Below, piece by piece: positions 6,832 through 14,948 of a stretch of DNA of 20,286 nt. How positions within the stretch are numbered: the stretch's first letter is position 1; every line of letters begins with the position of its first letter. Below the pieces are notes generated by a model. It ran no database searches and was not told the origin of the DNA. It saw nothing but the letters and a program-made list of their open reading frames with translations. Both the position numbers and the translations under genes were made by a program. The stretch comes from CAYZBM01 sp964476705. Lineage in GTDB: Bacteria > Pseudomonadota > Alphaproteobacteria > Rickettsiales > UBA6187. The stretch is taken from assembly GCA_964476705.1 (NCBI GenBank), contig CAYZBM010000033.1:1-20286 (forward strand), in the 5' to 3' direction.

Positions 6832-9150
6832 CTATTTTTTCTTATCATTATTGGCTGTTTTTGGTAAATTTTCAGTAGCCATAGCCATAGATTGTACCGC
6901 AGCTAAAGCTGCAATATTTAAGATTTCTGATACTGTAGCGCCCATTGGCACTATTTGTACCGGTTTTTCAAGTCCCACTAACATTGGTCCAATTAAGGTC
7001 CCACCACCTAATTCTTGTAATAATTTTGAAGAAATATTAGCTGAATGTAAAGCTGGCATTACCAAAACATTGGCTGGAGCTGAAAGTCTGCAGAAAGGGT
7101 AGAGTTTCATCAGTTCTGCATTTAAAGCAACATCAGCAGACATTTCACCGTCATACTCAAAATTTACCTTACGTTTATCTAAGATTTCAACGGTAGTTCT
7201 GATATCGCAAGATCTTTTGCGCATCATGCTGCCAAAATTAGAATAAGAAATTAAAGCAACTCTTGGATCATGACCCATTAAGTGTGCTTGTTCTGCAGTT
7301 TGCACCGCAATATCAGCTAATTCTTCCGGAGTAGGAAGCTCATTTACTGTAGTATCTGAAATAAATACCGTACGGCCATTTGCTACCATAATTGACATAC
7401 CAAACAAACGGTAATTTTCCCGTTGTTTAAACACCTCTAATATATCTTCTAAAGAATCGTAATAATCACGAGTAATTCCAGTGATCATTGCGTCCCCGTC
7501 CCCACATTGTAACATGCAAGATGCAAAGAAATTACGATCAGTTTTAACCATACGGACGCAATCGCGATATAAATAACCATTACGTTGTAATCTACTATAT
7601 AAGAAATCTATATATTCATCATTACGTTTAGTTAATGCTGCATTATGGATTTCAATACCATCGTCAGAAATAGATAGTTTTTTCATTACTTCTAAGATTT
7701 TGTCTTTTCTGCCAACTAACTTAGGAGTACCGTAACCTTGGTCACGCCAATGAGCTGCGGCACGAATAACTTTTTCATTTTCGCCTTCAGAGAATATAAC
7801 ATTACGAGGGTTACTTTTGATTCTTTCGAAGATTAAGCTCATACTATTTACAGTTGGATCTAATCTGCTGCGCAATTGCTGAACATATTTATTCATGTCA
7901 GTAATTGGTTTTCTGGCAACTTTAGTATCCATAGCAGCTTGGGCTACCGCTGGCGGTATAGTGTAAATTAATCTTGGATCGAAAGGTACCGGGATTATAT
8001 AATCTGGACCATAAACCATTTTTTTACCAGAATATGCTGCTGATACTTCCTCAGGTACCGGTTGTCTTGCCAGTTCAGCTAATGCTTTAGCTGCAGCTAT
8101 TTTCATCTCATCATTAATTTCTTTAGCTCTAACATCAAGTGCGCCACGGAATATATAAGGGAAGCCCATAACGTTATTTACTTGATTATTATAATCAGAA
8201 CGGCCGGTTGCAATGATTGCATCAGGTCTTACGGCTCTGGCTTCGTCGGGATTGATTTCAGGATCAGGATTGGCCATCGCAAAAATAATTGGATTTTTAG
8301 CCATACCAGCTAACATCTCTTTGCCTAAGGCTCCTTTAACTGATAGTCCTAAAAATACGTCAGCTCCTTTTAAAGCGTCAGTTAATGTTCTAGCTTCAGT
8401 TTTAACCGCTAAAGCTGATTTCCATTGGTTCATACTTTCAGTACGACCTTCATAAATTACGCCAGTTCGGTCACAGCATAAAATATTGTCATGTTTCATA
8501 CCCATAGTTTTTAATAATTCTACGCAAGCGATACCAGCAGCGCCAGCGCCATTTAAAACTACTTTCATATCTTTAAAATTACGGCCAGTAAGATCAGCAG
8601 CGTTAGTAATTCCGGCTGCGCAAATTATTGCAGTACCATGTTGGTCATCATGAAATACAGGAATATCCATGATTTCTTTAAGTTTTTGTTCAATTACAAA
8701 ACATTCAGGAGAGGCTATATCCTCAAGATTAATACCACCCCAAGATGGTCCTAAATATTTAACCGCATTAATAAATTCATTTATATCTTTAGTGTCAACT
8801 TCGATATCTACTGAATCAATATCAGCAAAACGTTTAAATAAAACTGATTTCCCTTCCATAACCGGCTTTGAAGCTAAAGCCCCTAAATCACCAAGGCCAA
8901 GTACTGCAGTACCGTTAGAAATAACCGCGACATAATTACCTTTGGCGGTATAATCATAAGCAGTATCGGGATTTTTTTGAATTTCCAGGCAAGGAGCGGC
9001 AACTCCTGGCGAATAAGCTAGAGAAAGATCTCTTTGGGTCATAAGGGGTTTAGTAGGTAACATTGAAACTTTACCAGGAACACCATCTCTCATATGGAAT
9101 GATAAAGCTTCTTCATTAGTAACGCGGGGAGTTTCTTTCTTGCTGGTCAT
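6832..9150 (-). CDS. maeB: NADP-dependent malic enzyme with phosphotransacetylase-like C-terminal domain
   Basis: It converts malate to pyruvate and CO2 with reduction of NADP+, feeding acetyl-CoA and biosynthetic pools from host-derived C4 acids. The 772-residue size is that of the two-domain MaeB/Tme type. The malic-enzyme half (about 1-430) shows YSPGVAAP (46-53), the catalytic Lys101 in EGKSVLFKRF, metal ligands in NLEDIASPE (Glu143/Asp144) and HDDQHGT (Asp168/Asp169), and a Rossmann motif VLNGAGAAGIA (198-208). The second half (about 440-765) resembles phosphate acetyltransferase. In known MaeB proteins it is regulatory (acetyl-CoA binding) rather than a working Pta. The ATG is kept because the N-terminus matches the family, although the ribosome site is weak. 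It diverges from mutS across a 172-base gap. Confidence 0.96.
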   Translation of the reverse strand: MTSKKETPRVTNEEALSFHMRDGVPGKVSMLPTKPLMTQRDLSLAYSPGVAAPCLEIQKNPDTAYDYTAKGNYVAVISNGTAVLGLGDLGALASKPVMEGKSVLFKRFADIDSVDIEVDTKDINEFINAVKYLGPSWGGINLEDIASPECFVIEQKLKEIMDIPVFHDDQHGTAIICAAGITNAADLTGRNFKDMKVVLNGAGAAGIACVELLKTMGMKHDNILCCDRTGVIYEGRTESMNQWKSALAVKTEARTLTDALKGADVFLGLSVKGALGKEMLAGMAKNPIIFAMANPDPEINPDEARAVRPDAIIATGRSDYNNQVNNVMGFPYIFRGALDVRAKEINDEMKIAAAKALAELARQPVPEEVSAAYSGKKMVYGPDYIIPVPFDPRLIYTIPPAVAQAAMDTKVARKPITDMNKYVQQLRSRLDPTVNSMSLIFERIKSNPRNVIFSEGENEKVIRAAAHWRDQGYGTPKLVGRKDKILEVMKKLSISDDGIEIHNAALTKRNDEYIDFLYSRLQRNGYLYRDCVRMVKTDRNFFASCMLQCGDGDAMITGITRDYYDSLEDILEVFKQRENYRLFGMSIMVANGRTVFISDTTVNELPTPEELADIAVQTAEQAHLMGHDPRVALISYSNFGSMMRKRSCDIRTTVEILDKRKVNFEYDGEMSADVALNAELMKLYPFCRLSAPANVLVMPALHSANISSKLLQELGGGTLIGPMLVGLEKPVQIVPMGATVSEILNIAALAAVQSMAMATENLPKTANNDKKK

Positions 9151-9284
9151 ATATAAATCTTATCCTAAATCATAATAATCTTGTTTAAAACTATTTAAAT
9201 TTTCTTATGCTAATCCACAAAAGATCTAGAAAAACATAGAAGATAGATTATACATAGAGATAATATCTTACACAAGTATAAAAC

Positions 9285-9303
9285 TTAAAGCTAATAGCTT
9301 TAA
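9285..9303. promoter_or_regulatory. Small hairpin in the mutS leader
   Basis: ttaaagct / agctttaa (8-bp perfect arms, 3-base loop) sits 19 bases before the mutS GTG, just upstream of the AGGGA ribosome site. It has no T-run and would not hide the site. It may be a leader structure or an operator in the maeB/mutS divergent region. Confidence 0.35.
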
Positions 9304-9322
9304 ATAATACAGGGAAAATAAA

Positions 9323-12052
9323 GTGGAATTAGAAAATAATGATAATATAACCCCCATGATGCAGCAATATCTTGATATAAAACGACAATATCAGGATAGT
9401 TTGTTATTTTATCGGATGGGAGATTTTTATGAATTATTTTTTAATGATGCAATTATTGCAGCTAAAGAACTTGATATTACCTTAACAAAAAGAGGTAAAC
9501 ATCAAAATCAGCATATAGATATGTGTGGGGTTCCTTGGCATAGTTATGAGGGCTATTTAAATAAATTAATAAAATTAGGCTATAAAGTTGCCATTTGCGA
9601 ACAAATGGAAAATCCGATAGATGCCAAAAAAAGAGGTTATAAGGCAGTAGTCAGAAGAGAGGTTGTGCGGATAGTAACTCCAGGAACTTTAATTGAAGAT
9701 AGTTTACTTAAAAGTAAAGAGGCCAATTATTTACTTAGTATAATTTTAGATGGTGAAAAAATTGCGATAGCTTGGGCAGATATTTCAACAGGAGAAATTT
9801 TATGCTTAAATGATAACAAACTTAGTTTGAATTATCATTTGGCAATAATTAATCCTGGAGAGATTTTAATTTCTGAAAAAAGTTTAAAAGATGATTTTAT
9901 CAATAAAACTCTTTTTGATTATAAAAATAGAATAACCGAGCAAGTAGATAGTCTTTTTGATTTAAATAAAACTACTGAAAAACTAAAAAACTTTTTTAAG
10001 GTTATTAGTTTAGATTCCTTTGGTGAATTTTCTAATTTAACTATTAGAGCTTTAGGATCATTACTTGAATATATTACTATAACTCATAAAAATCATACGC
10101 CCAGACTTAATCATCCAAAAGAGATTAAGTCTAATCAATTTATGATTATAGATCCGGCGACGCAAAAAAATTTAGAAATATTTACCAATTTAAGTGGTGA
10201 GAAAAAATCAAGCCTTATAGACATTATTGATTATACGGTAAGCAATAGTGGCGCTAGATTATTACGTAATTATTTAAACCATCCGTTATTATCAGTTTAT
10301 GCCATAAATCAGCGTTTAGATTTGGTTGATTTTTTTAAAAATAACAATGATTTGCGAGAAAATATTCGGGATTGTTTGAAAATTATGCCTGATTTAGAAA
10401 GATCATTATCGAGAATTTGTATTGATCATGGCGGACCTATTGATTTAAAAAATATATTTTTAGCTTTAACTTCAGCCAATACTATTGCAAATTTTTTAGC
10501 CGCCTTATGCGCTAATGAAAAAGTTCCAGAGCTGCTAGAAAATATTTTACCCTCATTAACTCGAAATAATTTTATTGCCCTTAACTTATTTGCAGCTTTA
10601 AATGAAGAAGTACCAAGATTTACTAGAGACGGAAATTTTATTAAAAGTGATTATAATAATGAGCTTTTAGAATTTAGACTGCTTAAAGATAATGCGCAAA
10701 TAGCTATTAATAATTTACGTGATAAATATAGAGAAATCACAGGAATTACAACGTTAAAAATAGCCCATAATAATGTCTTTGGTTATTTTGTTGAAGTAAG
10801 TCCTGCAAATAGTGCGAAGATGAATGAACGAGAAGATAATATTTTTATTCATCGGCAAACTTTGGGTAGTGGAGTTAGATATGTAACGATAGAACTTAAA
10901 GAGTTAGAAAGTAAAATTGTTAATGCTAAAGAAGAAGCCTTAAAGTTAGAAGAAATAATTTTTCTTGAACTTGTAAATGAGATAAAAAAATATAGTTCAA
11001 GTTTAGCAGATCTAGGAGCTAATTTAGCATTTTTAGATGTAATTACTAGTTTTGCTAATTTAGCTTTGGCTAAAAATTATACACGCGCATTTATAGATGA
11101 ATCTACAGTTTTTATGATTGAAGAGGGTAGGCATCCAGTTGTTGAAAATATTTGTAATAATAAAAACCAAATAGATTTTATCGCCAATGATTGTGATTTA
11201 TCTGATAAACAAAGATTATGGTTGTTAACTGGCCCAAATATGGCCGGGAAAAGTACATTTTTACGGCAAAATGCTTTAATAGCTTTACTTGCCCAAATAG
11301 GATCTTTTGTTCCAGCAAAAAAAGCCTATATAGGAATAGTAGATCGGTTATTTAGTCGGGTAGGGGCCTCAGATGACTTGGCCAAAGGTCATTCAACTTT
11401 TATGGTTGAAATGATTGAGACTGCAATAATTTTAAATCAAGCGACCAAAAAATCTTTAGTAATATTAGATGAGATAGGAAGAGGCACTTCGACATATGAT
11501 GGTTTAGCTATAGCATGGTCTGTTATTGAACATTTACATAATCATAATAAAAGTCGTACTTTATTTGCAACCCATTATCATGAGTTAACCGAACTTAATG
11601 CTCAATTAGCTTATTTAGTTTGTTATACTATGAAAGTTGAAGAATGGGAGAAAGATGTTATTTTTATGCATAAGATTATACCAGGAACTGCTGCGAGATC
11701 TTATGGTGTACATGTAGCTAAACTTGCTGGCCTTCCTAAAACTACTATAAAAAGAGCTAATGAAATATTAAATGAACTAGAAAAAACTAAACATAATTAT
11801 CCCGCAAAATTACTTGTAGATAACTTGCCATTATTCGCAAATCAAACTAATACTAGGAATATTAGTAGTAAAAGTGATGAGGGTAATAATAATTATAAAG
11901 AGCAGTTAAGTTTGGCTAATAATGAAATAAATAATTTGCTAGTCAATAAAATAAAAGCTGTAAATATAGACGAATTATCACCAAAAGAAGCATTAGATAT
12001 TATGTATGAACTTAAAAATTTTACTAAAAATTTAGAGGAAGTAAATGGCTAA
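9323..12052 (+). CDS. mutS: DNA mismatch repair protein MutS
   Basis: MutS recognises mispairs and small loops and starts methyl-independent or MutL-coupled repair. The 909-residue protein is slightly longer than the E. coli form. It has the mismatch-reading Phe-X-Glu at 35-37 (GDFYELF) in domain I, connector, lever and clamp domains, and the ABC ATPase. Walker A GPNMAGKS is at 637-644 and Walker B ILDEIGRGTSTYDG has Asp716/Glu717, followed by FATHYHEL. The C-terminus after about 820 is Asn-rich, then has a short helical dimerisation-like tail. The GTG start is supported by AGGGA (9311-9315) seven bases upstream. It is first in an operon with the phosphatase and trmFO. Confidence 0.97.
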   Translation: MELENNDNITPMMQQYLDIKRQYQDSLLFYRMGDFYELFFNDAIIAAKELDITLTKRGKHQNQHIDMCGVPWHSYEGYLNKLIKLGYKVAICEQMENPIDAKKRGYKAVVRREVVRIVTPGTLIEDSLLKSKEANYLLSIILDGEKIAIAWADISTGEILCLNDNKLSLNYHLAIINPGEILISEKSLKDDFINKTLFDYKNRITEQVDSLFDLNKTTEKLKNFFKVISLDSFGEFSNLTIRALGSLLEYITITHKNHTPRLNHPKEIKSNQFMIIDPATQKNLEIFTNLSGEKKSSLIDIIDYTVSNSGARLLRNYLNHPLLSVYAINQRLDLVDFFKNNNDLRENIRDCLKIMPDLERSLSRICIDHGGPIDLKNIFLALTSANTIANFLAALCANEKVPELLENILPSLTRNNFIALNLFAALNEEVPRFTRDGNFIKSDYNNELLEFRLLKDNAQIAINNLRDKYREITGITTLKIAHNNVFGYFVEVSPANSAKMNEREDNIFIHRQTLGSGVRYVTIELKELESKIVNAKEEALKLEEIIFLELVNEIKKYSSSLADLGANLAFLDVITSFANLALAKNYTRAFIDESTVFMIEEGRHPVVENICNNKNQIDFIANDCDLSDKQRLWLLTGPNMAGKSTFLRQNALIALLAQIGSFVPAKKAYIGIVDRLFSRVGASDDLAKGHSTFMVEMIETAIILNQATKKSLVILDEIGRGTSTYDGLAIAWSVIEHLHNHNKSRTLFATHYHELTELNAQLAYLVCYTMKVEEWEKDVIFMHKIIPGTAARSYGVHVAKLAGLPKTTIKRANEILNELEKTKHNYPAKLLVDNLPLFANQTNTRNISSKSDEGNNNYKEQLSLANNEINNLLVNKIKAVNIDELSPKEALDIMYELKNFTKNLEEVNG

Positions 12053-12824
12053 AATAAATATAGAAGAATATCTAGAGTTTATTAATGAACTTGCAGATAG
12101 CGCAGGCAAAATAGCTAAAAAATATTTTCGCAATCTTGATGGCTTTATAACTAAATCTGATTTAACCCCAGTAACTATTGCCGATAGAGAAATTGAAGAA
12201 ATTATTCGCGAAAAAATTAGAAGTAAATATAAAAATCATGGGATTATCGGGGAAGAATTTGGCCAAGAAAATGAGATGGCCGAATATCAATGGGTAATAG
12301 ATCCTATAGATGGTACGCAATCTTTTATTGCAGGTAAGCCTTTATTTACTACTTTAATTGCCCTTAATTATCAAAATAAACCAATCTTAGGATTAATAGA
12401 TCAGCCGATTATTGGCGATAGATGGGTGGGTGTTACCGATGAATATAGTTTATTTGGAAATAAAAAAATTATACCAAATAAAGCCCATAATTTAAAAGAC
12501 GCAGTTTTGGCAACAACAGGCCCAGATTGGTTAAGAGCGGACATTTTATCTAAATTTAATAACTTAAGCACTAAGGTTCATAAAACTATTTATGGGGGTG
12601 ATGCTTATAATTATGGTCTACTTGCGTCAGGATATATTGACATTATTGTAGAAACAGGGTTAAAACCGCATGACTTTTGTGCTTTAGCACCAGTTATTAA
12701 AGGTGCTGGTTATTTTATAACTGATTTTAAAGGGCAAGAGTTAAATAGTTTTTCTGAAGGTAATGTTATTGCCACCAGATCGAAAGAGCTACAAGACATA
12801 ACTATAGACATTATATCGAGATAA
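12045..12824 (+). CDS. Inositol-monophosphatase-family phosphatase (HisN-like)
   Basis: This is a 259-residue metal-dependent sugar or alcohol phosphatase of the IMPase/FBPase fold. The two-metal site is complete: Glu70 in IIGEEFG, Asp86 and Asp89 in WVIDPIDGTQSF, and the late Asp210 in LKPHDFCALAPVIKGAGG-like context, with Asp47 near the N-terminus. IDGTQSFI with Gln rather than Asn, and HDF rather than WD, bring it closer to the HisN-type histidinol-phosphate phosphatases than to SuhB. No histidine biosynthesis gene lies nearby, so the true substrate may be another phosphate ester or 3'-phosphoadenosine phosphate (CysQ-like). It overlaps mutS by 8 bases and has a strong GAGG (12035-12038), so translation is coupled. 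Confidence 0.88.
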   Translation: MAKINIEEYLEFINELADSAGKIAKKYFRNLDGFITKSDLTPVTIADREIEEIIREKIRSKYKNHGIIGEEFGQENEMAEYQWVIDPIDGTQSFIAGKPLFTTLIALNYQNKPILGLIDQPIIGDRWVGVTDEYSLFGNKKIIPNKAHNLKDAVLATTGPDWLRADILSKFNNLSTKVHKTIYGGDAYNYGLLASGYIDIIVETGLKPHDFCALAPVIKGAGYFITDFKGQELNSFSEGNVIATRSKELQDITIDIISR

Positions 12825-12827
12825 ATT

Positions 12828-14171
12828 GTGAGTAAAGAGTTGATTATTATTGGTGGAGGTTTGGCAGGTTCTGAAGCTGCTTGGCAAGCTGCGAATAAAA
12901 ATATAAAAGTTACCTTGTATGAATTAAGGCATAAAGATCAAAAAACTGAAGCGCATCAAACAGATGGTTTGGCTGAATTAGTTTGTTCGAATTCTTTTCG
13001 TTCTGATGATATGTATAATAGTGCGATTGGTTTGTTACATCAGGAAATGCGGTTACTTAATTCCCTAGTTTTAGCTTGTGCTGATAATAATAAATTGCCA
13101 GCTGGCGGAGCTTTGGCGGTTGATAGAGAAAGATTTTCTGCTGAAATCACAGATAAAATTACCAATCATCCTAATATAAAAATAATTAGAGAGGGAATTA
13201 CTGATCTTGCTCAGTTTAAAGATAAAAATGTAATTATAGCTACAGGTCCCTTAACTTCTAATGCTCTAGCCTTAGAGATTCAGAAATTAACTGGTGAAGA
13301 ATATTTAGCATTTTTTGATGCTATAGCGCCTATAGTTTATAAAGATTCCATAGATTTTAATATTGCTTGGTATCAGTCACGTTATGATAAAATAACTCCG
13401 GGAACAGAAGGTGAAAATGAAGGTAAAGATTATATAAATTGTCCTTTAACTCGAGAACAATATTATAATTTTGTAGAAAAATTAATAGCATCTGACGTTA
13501 CTGATTTTAAAGAATGGGAAAAAAACACTCCTTATTTTGAAGGTTGTTTGCCAATTGAAGTTATGGCCTCGCGCGGTATAGAAACTTTAAGATTTGGACC
13601 TATGAAGCCAGTAGGTTTAACTAATCCTAATTCTACAGAAAAACCTTATGCGGTGGTACAATTAAGGCAAGATAATGCTTTGGGCTCTTTATATAATATA
13701 GTAGGATTTCAAACTAAAATTAAATATGGGAATCAAACCGAATTATTTAAAATGATCCCTGGATTACAAAATGCCGAGTTTGCAAGATTAGGTGGCTTAC
13801 ACCGCAATACTTTTATTAAATCACCAATTTTACTTGATCAAACCTTAAGACTAAAATCTTCTCCTAATATTCGTTTTGCAGGCCAAATAACTGGGGTTGA
13901 AGGTTATGTAGAAAGTGCGGCTTGTGGATTGCTTGCTGGGCTTTTTGCCGCAGCTGAATTAAATGATACTCACTTGCCTAATTTACCTGCAGAGACAGCA
14001 CTAGGCAGTTTACTAAATCATATCACTGGTAATGCTAATATTGAAACCTTCCAACCGATGAATATTAATTTTGGCCTTTTTCCTGAAATAACTCGTAAGG
14101 TTAAAAAAACTGAGCGCAAGAAGGAATATTGTACTAGGGCTCTGAAGGCTATAAGTGAGTTGGTGGGATAG
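12828..14171 (+). CDS. trmFO: tRNA (uracil-5-)-methyltransferase, folate/FAD-dependent
   Basis: TrmFO makes 5-methyluridine at position 54 of the tRNA T-loop using methylenetetrahydrofolate and FADH2, the route used by bacteria without the SAM enzyme TrmA. The 447-residue length is normal. The FAD dinucleotide motif IIGGGLAGSEAAWQA is at 7-21. The two functional cysteines of the family are both present: Cys53 in LVCSNSFRSD and Cys240 in FEGCLPIEVMASRG. The C-terminal flavin-binding part (FAGQITGVEGYVESAA) is intact. The GTG start lies 3 bases after the previous stop, so it is read as the third gene of the mutS operon. The earlier name Gid/GidA-like refers to the same family. Confidence 0.96.
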   Translation: MSKELIIIGGGLAGSEAAWQAANKNIKVTLYELRHKDQKTEAHQTDGLAELVCSNSFRSDDMYNSAIGLLHQEMRLLNSLVLACADNNKLPAGGALAVDRERFSAEITDKITNHPNIKIIREGITDLAQFKDKNVIIATGPLTSNALALEIQKLTGEEYLAFFDAIAPIVYKDSIDFNIAWYQSRYDKITPGTEGENEGKDYINCPLTREQYYNFVEKLIASDVTDFKEWEKNTPYFEGCLPIEVMASRGIETLRFGPMKPVGLTNPNSTEKPYAVVQLRQDNALGSLYNIVGFQTKIKYGNQTELFKMIPGLQNAEFARLGGLHRNTFIKSPILLDQTLRLKSSPNIRFAGQITGVEGYVESAACGLLAGLFAAAELNDTHLPNLPAETALGSLLNHITGNANIETFQPMNINFGLFPEITRKVKKTERKKEYCTRALKAISELVG

Positions 14172-14212
14172 AGCTACTTGAATAAAAAATTATAAGAAAT
14201 CTGTAAAAAAAC

Positions 14213-14232
14213 TATAGTACCCCACACTTTTT
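14213..14232 (+). repeat. Dispersed repeat R3, copy 1
   Basis: tatagtaccccacacttttt is identical to 20233-20252, and both are followed closely by tgagg. Here it is joined 20 bases later by repeat R2. acactttttt (14224-14233) and aaaaaagtgt (14264-14273) form a perfect 10-bp inverted repeat across the two, so they may be parts of one element. Confidence 0.7.
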
Positions 14233-14252
14233 TGAGGTGCTGTTTTCCTTAA

Positions 14253-14288
14253 TAGTCGGTTGTAAAAAAGTGTTTTTTTATAAAAAAC
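14253..14288 (+). repeat. Dispersed repeat R2, truncated copy
   Basis: It matches the complement of 157-192 at 35 of 36 bases (tagtcggttgt... to the poly-T/poly-A hairpin top). The match ends where the other copy continues its returning arm. The break coincides with the interrupted reading frame on the minus strand (14316-14278). Confidence 0.7.
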
Positions 14289-14330
14289 CTTGGTCTACTA
14301 TAGTATATTCTTCCATAGCATTTTCCTCCT
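14278..14330 (-). pseudogene. Start of a gene cut off by repeat R2
   Basis: On the minus strand a textbook Shine-Dalgarno (AGGAGG, 14330-14325) precedes ATG at 14316 by 8 bases. The frame reads MEEYTIVDQGFL and stops inside the R2 repeat. The first nine or so codons are outside the repeat, so this looks like the 5' remnant of a gene that followed the Mth938 gene. A second ATG at 14321 gives only MLWKNIL. The lost protein cannot be named from so few residues. Confidence 0.45.
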
Positions 14331-14404
14331 AAAAGAACATTAAATGCATATATGATGTGTGGATATTTTGTATTTTGCAACTTAATTTTATATTTTTTAA
14401 GCTA

Positions 14405-14782
14405 CTAAATTGCAATTAAAAATGCCGCCACTTTTCTTTCTTCAGTAAGTAAAACATTGTAGGTACGAGAGGCCGCTCCAGTATTCATAGTTTCACAATT
14501 GATATTGTTTTGCAGCGAAAAATTTTTAATTTCGGGTGGGATAAAAAAATGTTTTTCACCTGTACCAATTAATAAAATATCTATGGGCTCTTTATAGGAA
14601 ATTATTTTTTCTAAGTCGGATATCTTAAGCTCAGCGAAGGTTTTTATATCAGATAATTCAATAAGTAGGTTGGGAGTTATAAATATACTATTATTATAAC
14701 GAATTTTATTTACCGTAAAACCACCATCACCATATGAATTTATGATATTACTATCATCTGCGACCAGCGGAGTTATATCCAT
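14405..14782 (-). CDS. Mth938-domain (DUF498) protein
   Basis: This is a small soluble protein of the Mth938/NDUFAF3-like fold. Its biochemical role in bacteria is unsettled, although mitochondrial relatives assist complex I assembly. The family marks are the NSYGDGGF motif (residues 16-23 from this start) and LLIGTGEKHFFIPP. In alphaproteobacteria it usually sits next to the secD/F-yajC genes, as here. I choose the ATG at 14782 (125 residues): the product MDITPLVADDSNIINSYGDG fits the normal family N-terminus, and GAGG stands four bases before it. The frame is open back to an ATG at 14845 (146 residues). However, those 21 codons are encoded by a palindromic element, and that ATG is buried in the element's central hairpin with no ribosome site. 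Confidence 0.85.
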   Translation of the reverse strand: MDITPLVADDSNIINSYGDGGFTVNKIRYNNSIFITPNLLIELSDIKTFAELKISDLEKIISYKEPIDILLIGTGEKHFFIPPEIKNFSLQNNINCETMNTGAASRTYNVLLTEERKVAAFLIAI

Positions 14783-14910
14783 AGATCCTCGTTTTATTTC
14801 AAGAATTGGCGTTGTCGGGTTCTTGCTTTTTGTCCTCGTGTACATTTAAGTACACTGCGGGTAAAAGCTTCAACCTCTCCTAGCTCTTCTTGAAATAGAA
14901 CTTCGGATCT
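14783..14910. repeat. 128-bp imperfect palindrome, Rickettsia-palindromic-element-like
   Basis: The whole stretch folds back on itself around 14846.5. The outer ends are agatcc (14783-14788) and ggatct (14905-14910), then tatttcaagaa (14795-14805) and ttcttgaaata (14887-14897). The inner arms share ggtt...gctttt, and the core is gtgtac (14838-14843) / gtacac (14850-14855). It abuts the Mth938 start codon and supplies its ribosome site. In size and design it resembles the palindromic elements of Rickettsia that settle in and beside genes. Assignment to a named family needs a search. Confidence 0.75.
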
Positions 14911-14948
14911 CAACGCTTTATTTATTATAGTTATTATAGCTATCATAG

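Noticed and set aside
6818..7102. Plus-strand open frame with a signal-peptide-like start, opposite the 3' end of maeB
   Set aside because: It is antisense to the conserved Pta-like domain of maeB. The hydrophobic start is the complement of coding sequence, and there is no ribosome site or promoter.
6832..7900. Working phosphate acetyltransferase in the C-terminal half of maeB
   Set aside because: It is fused in the standard MaeB arrangement, where this domain is known to be regulatory, and no acetate kinase gene is nearby.
8213..8935. Two further plus-strand open frames opposite maeB
   Set aside because: Their composition is what the complement of a conserved coding region gives, and they lack start signals.
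14783..14845. Upstream ATG at 14845 as the true start of the Mth938 gene
   Set aside because: The extra 21 codons are palindromic-element sequence, the ATG lies in the central hairpin without a ribosome site, and family N-termini match the start at 14782.
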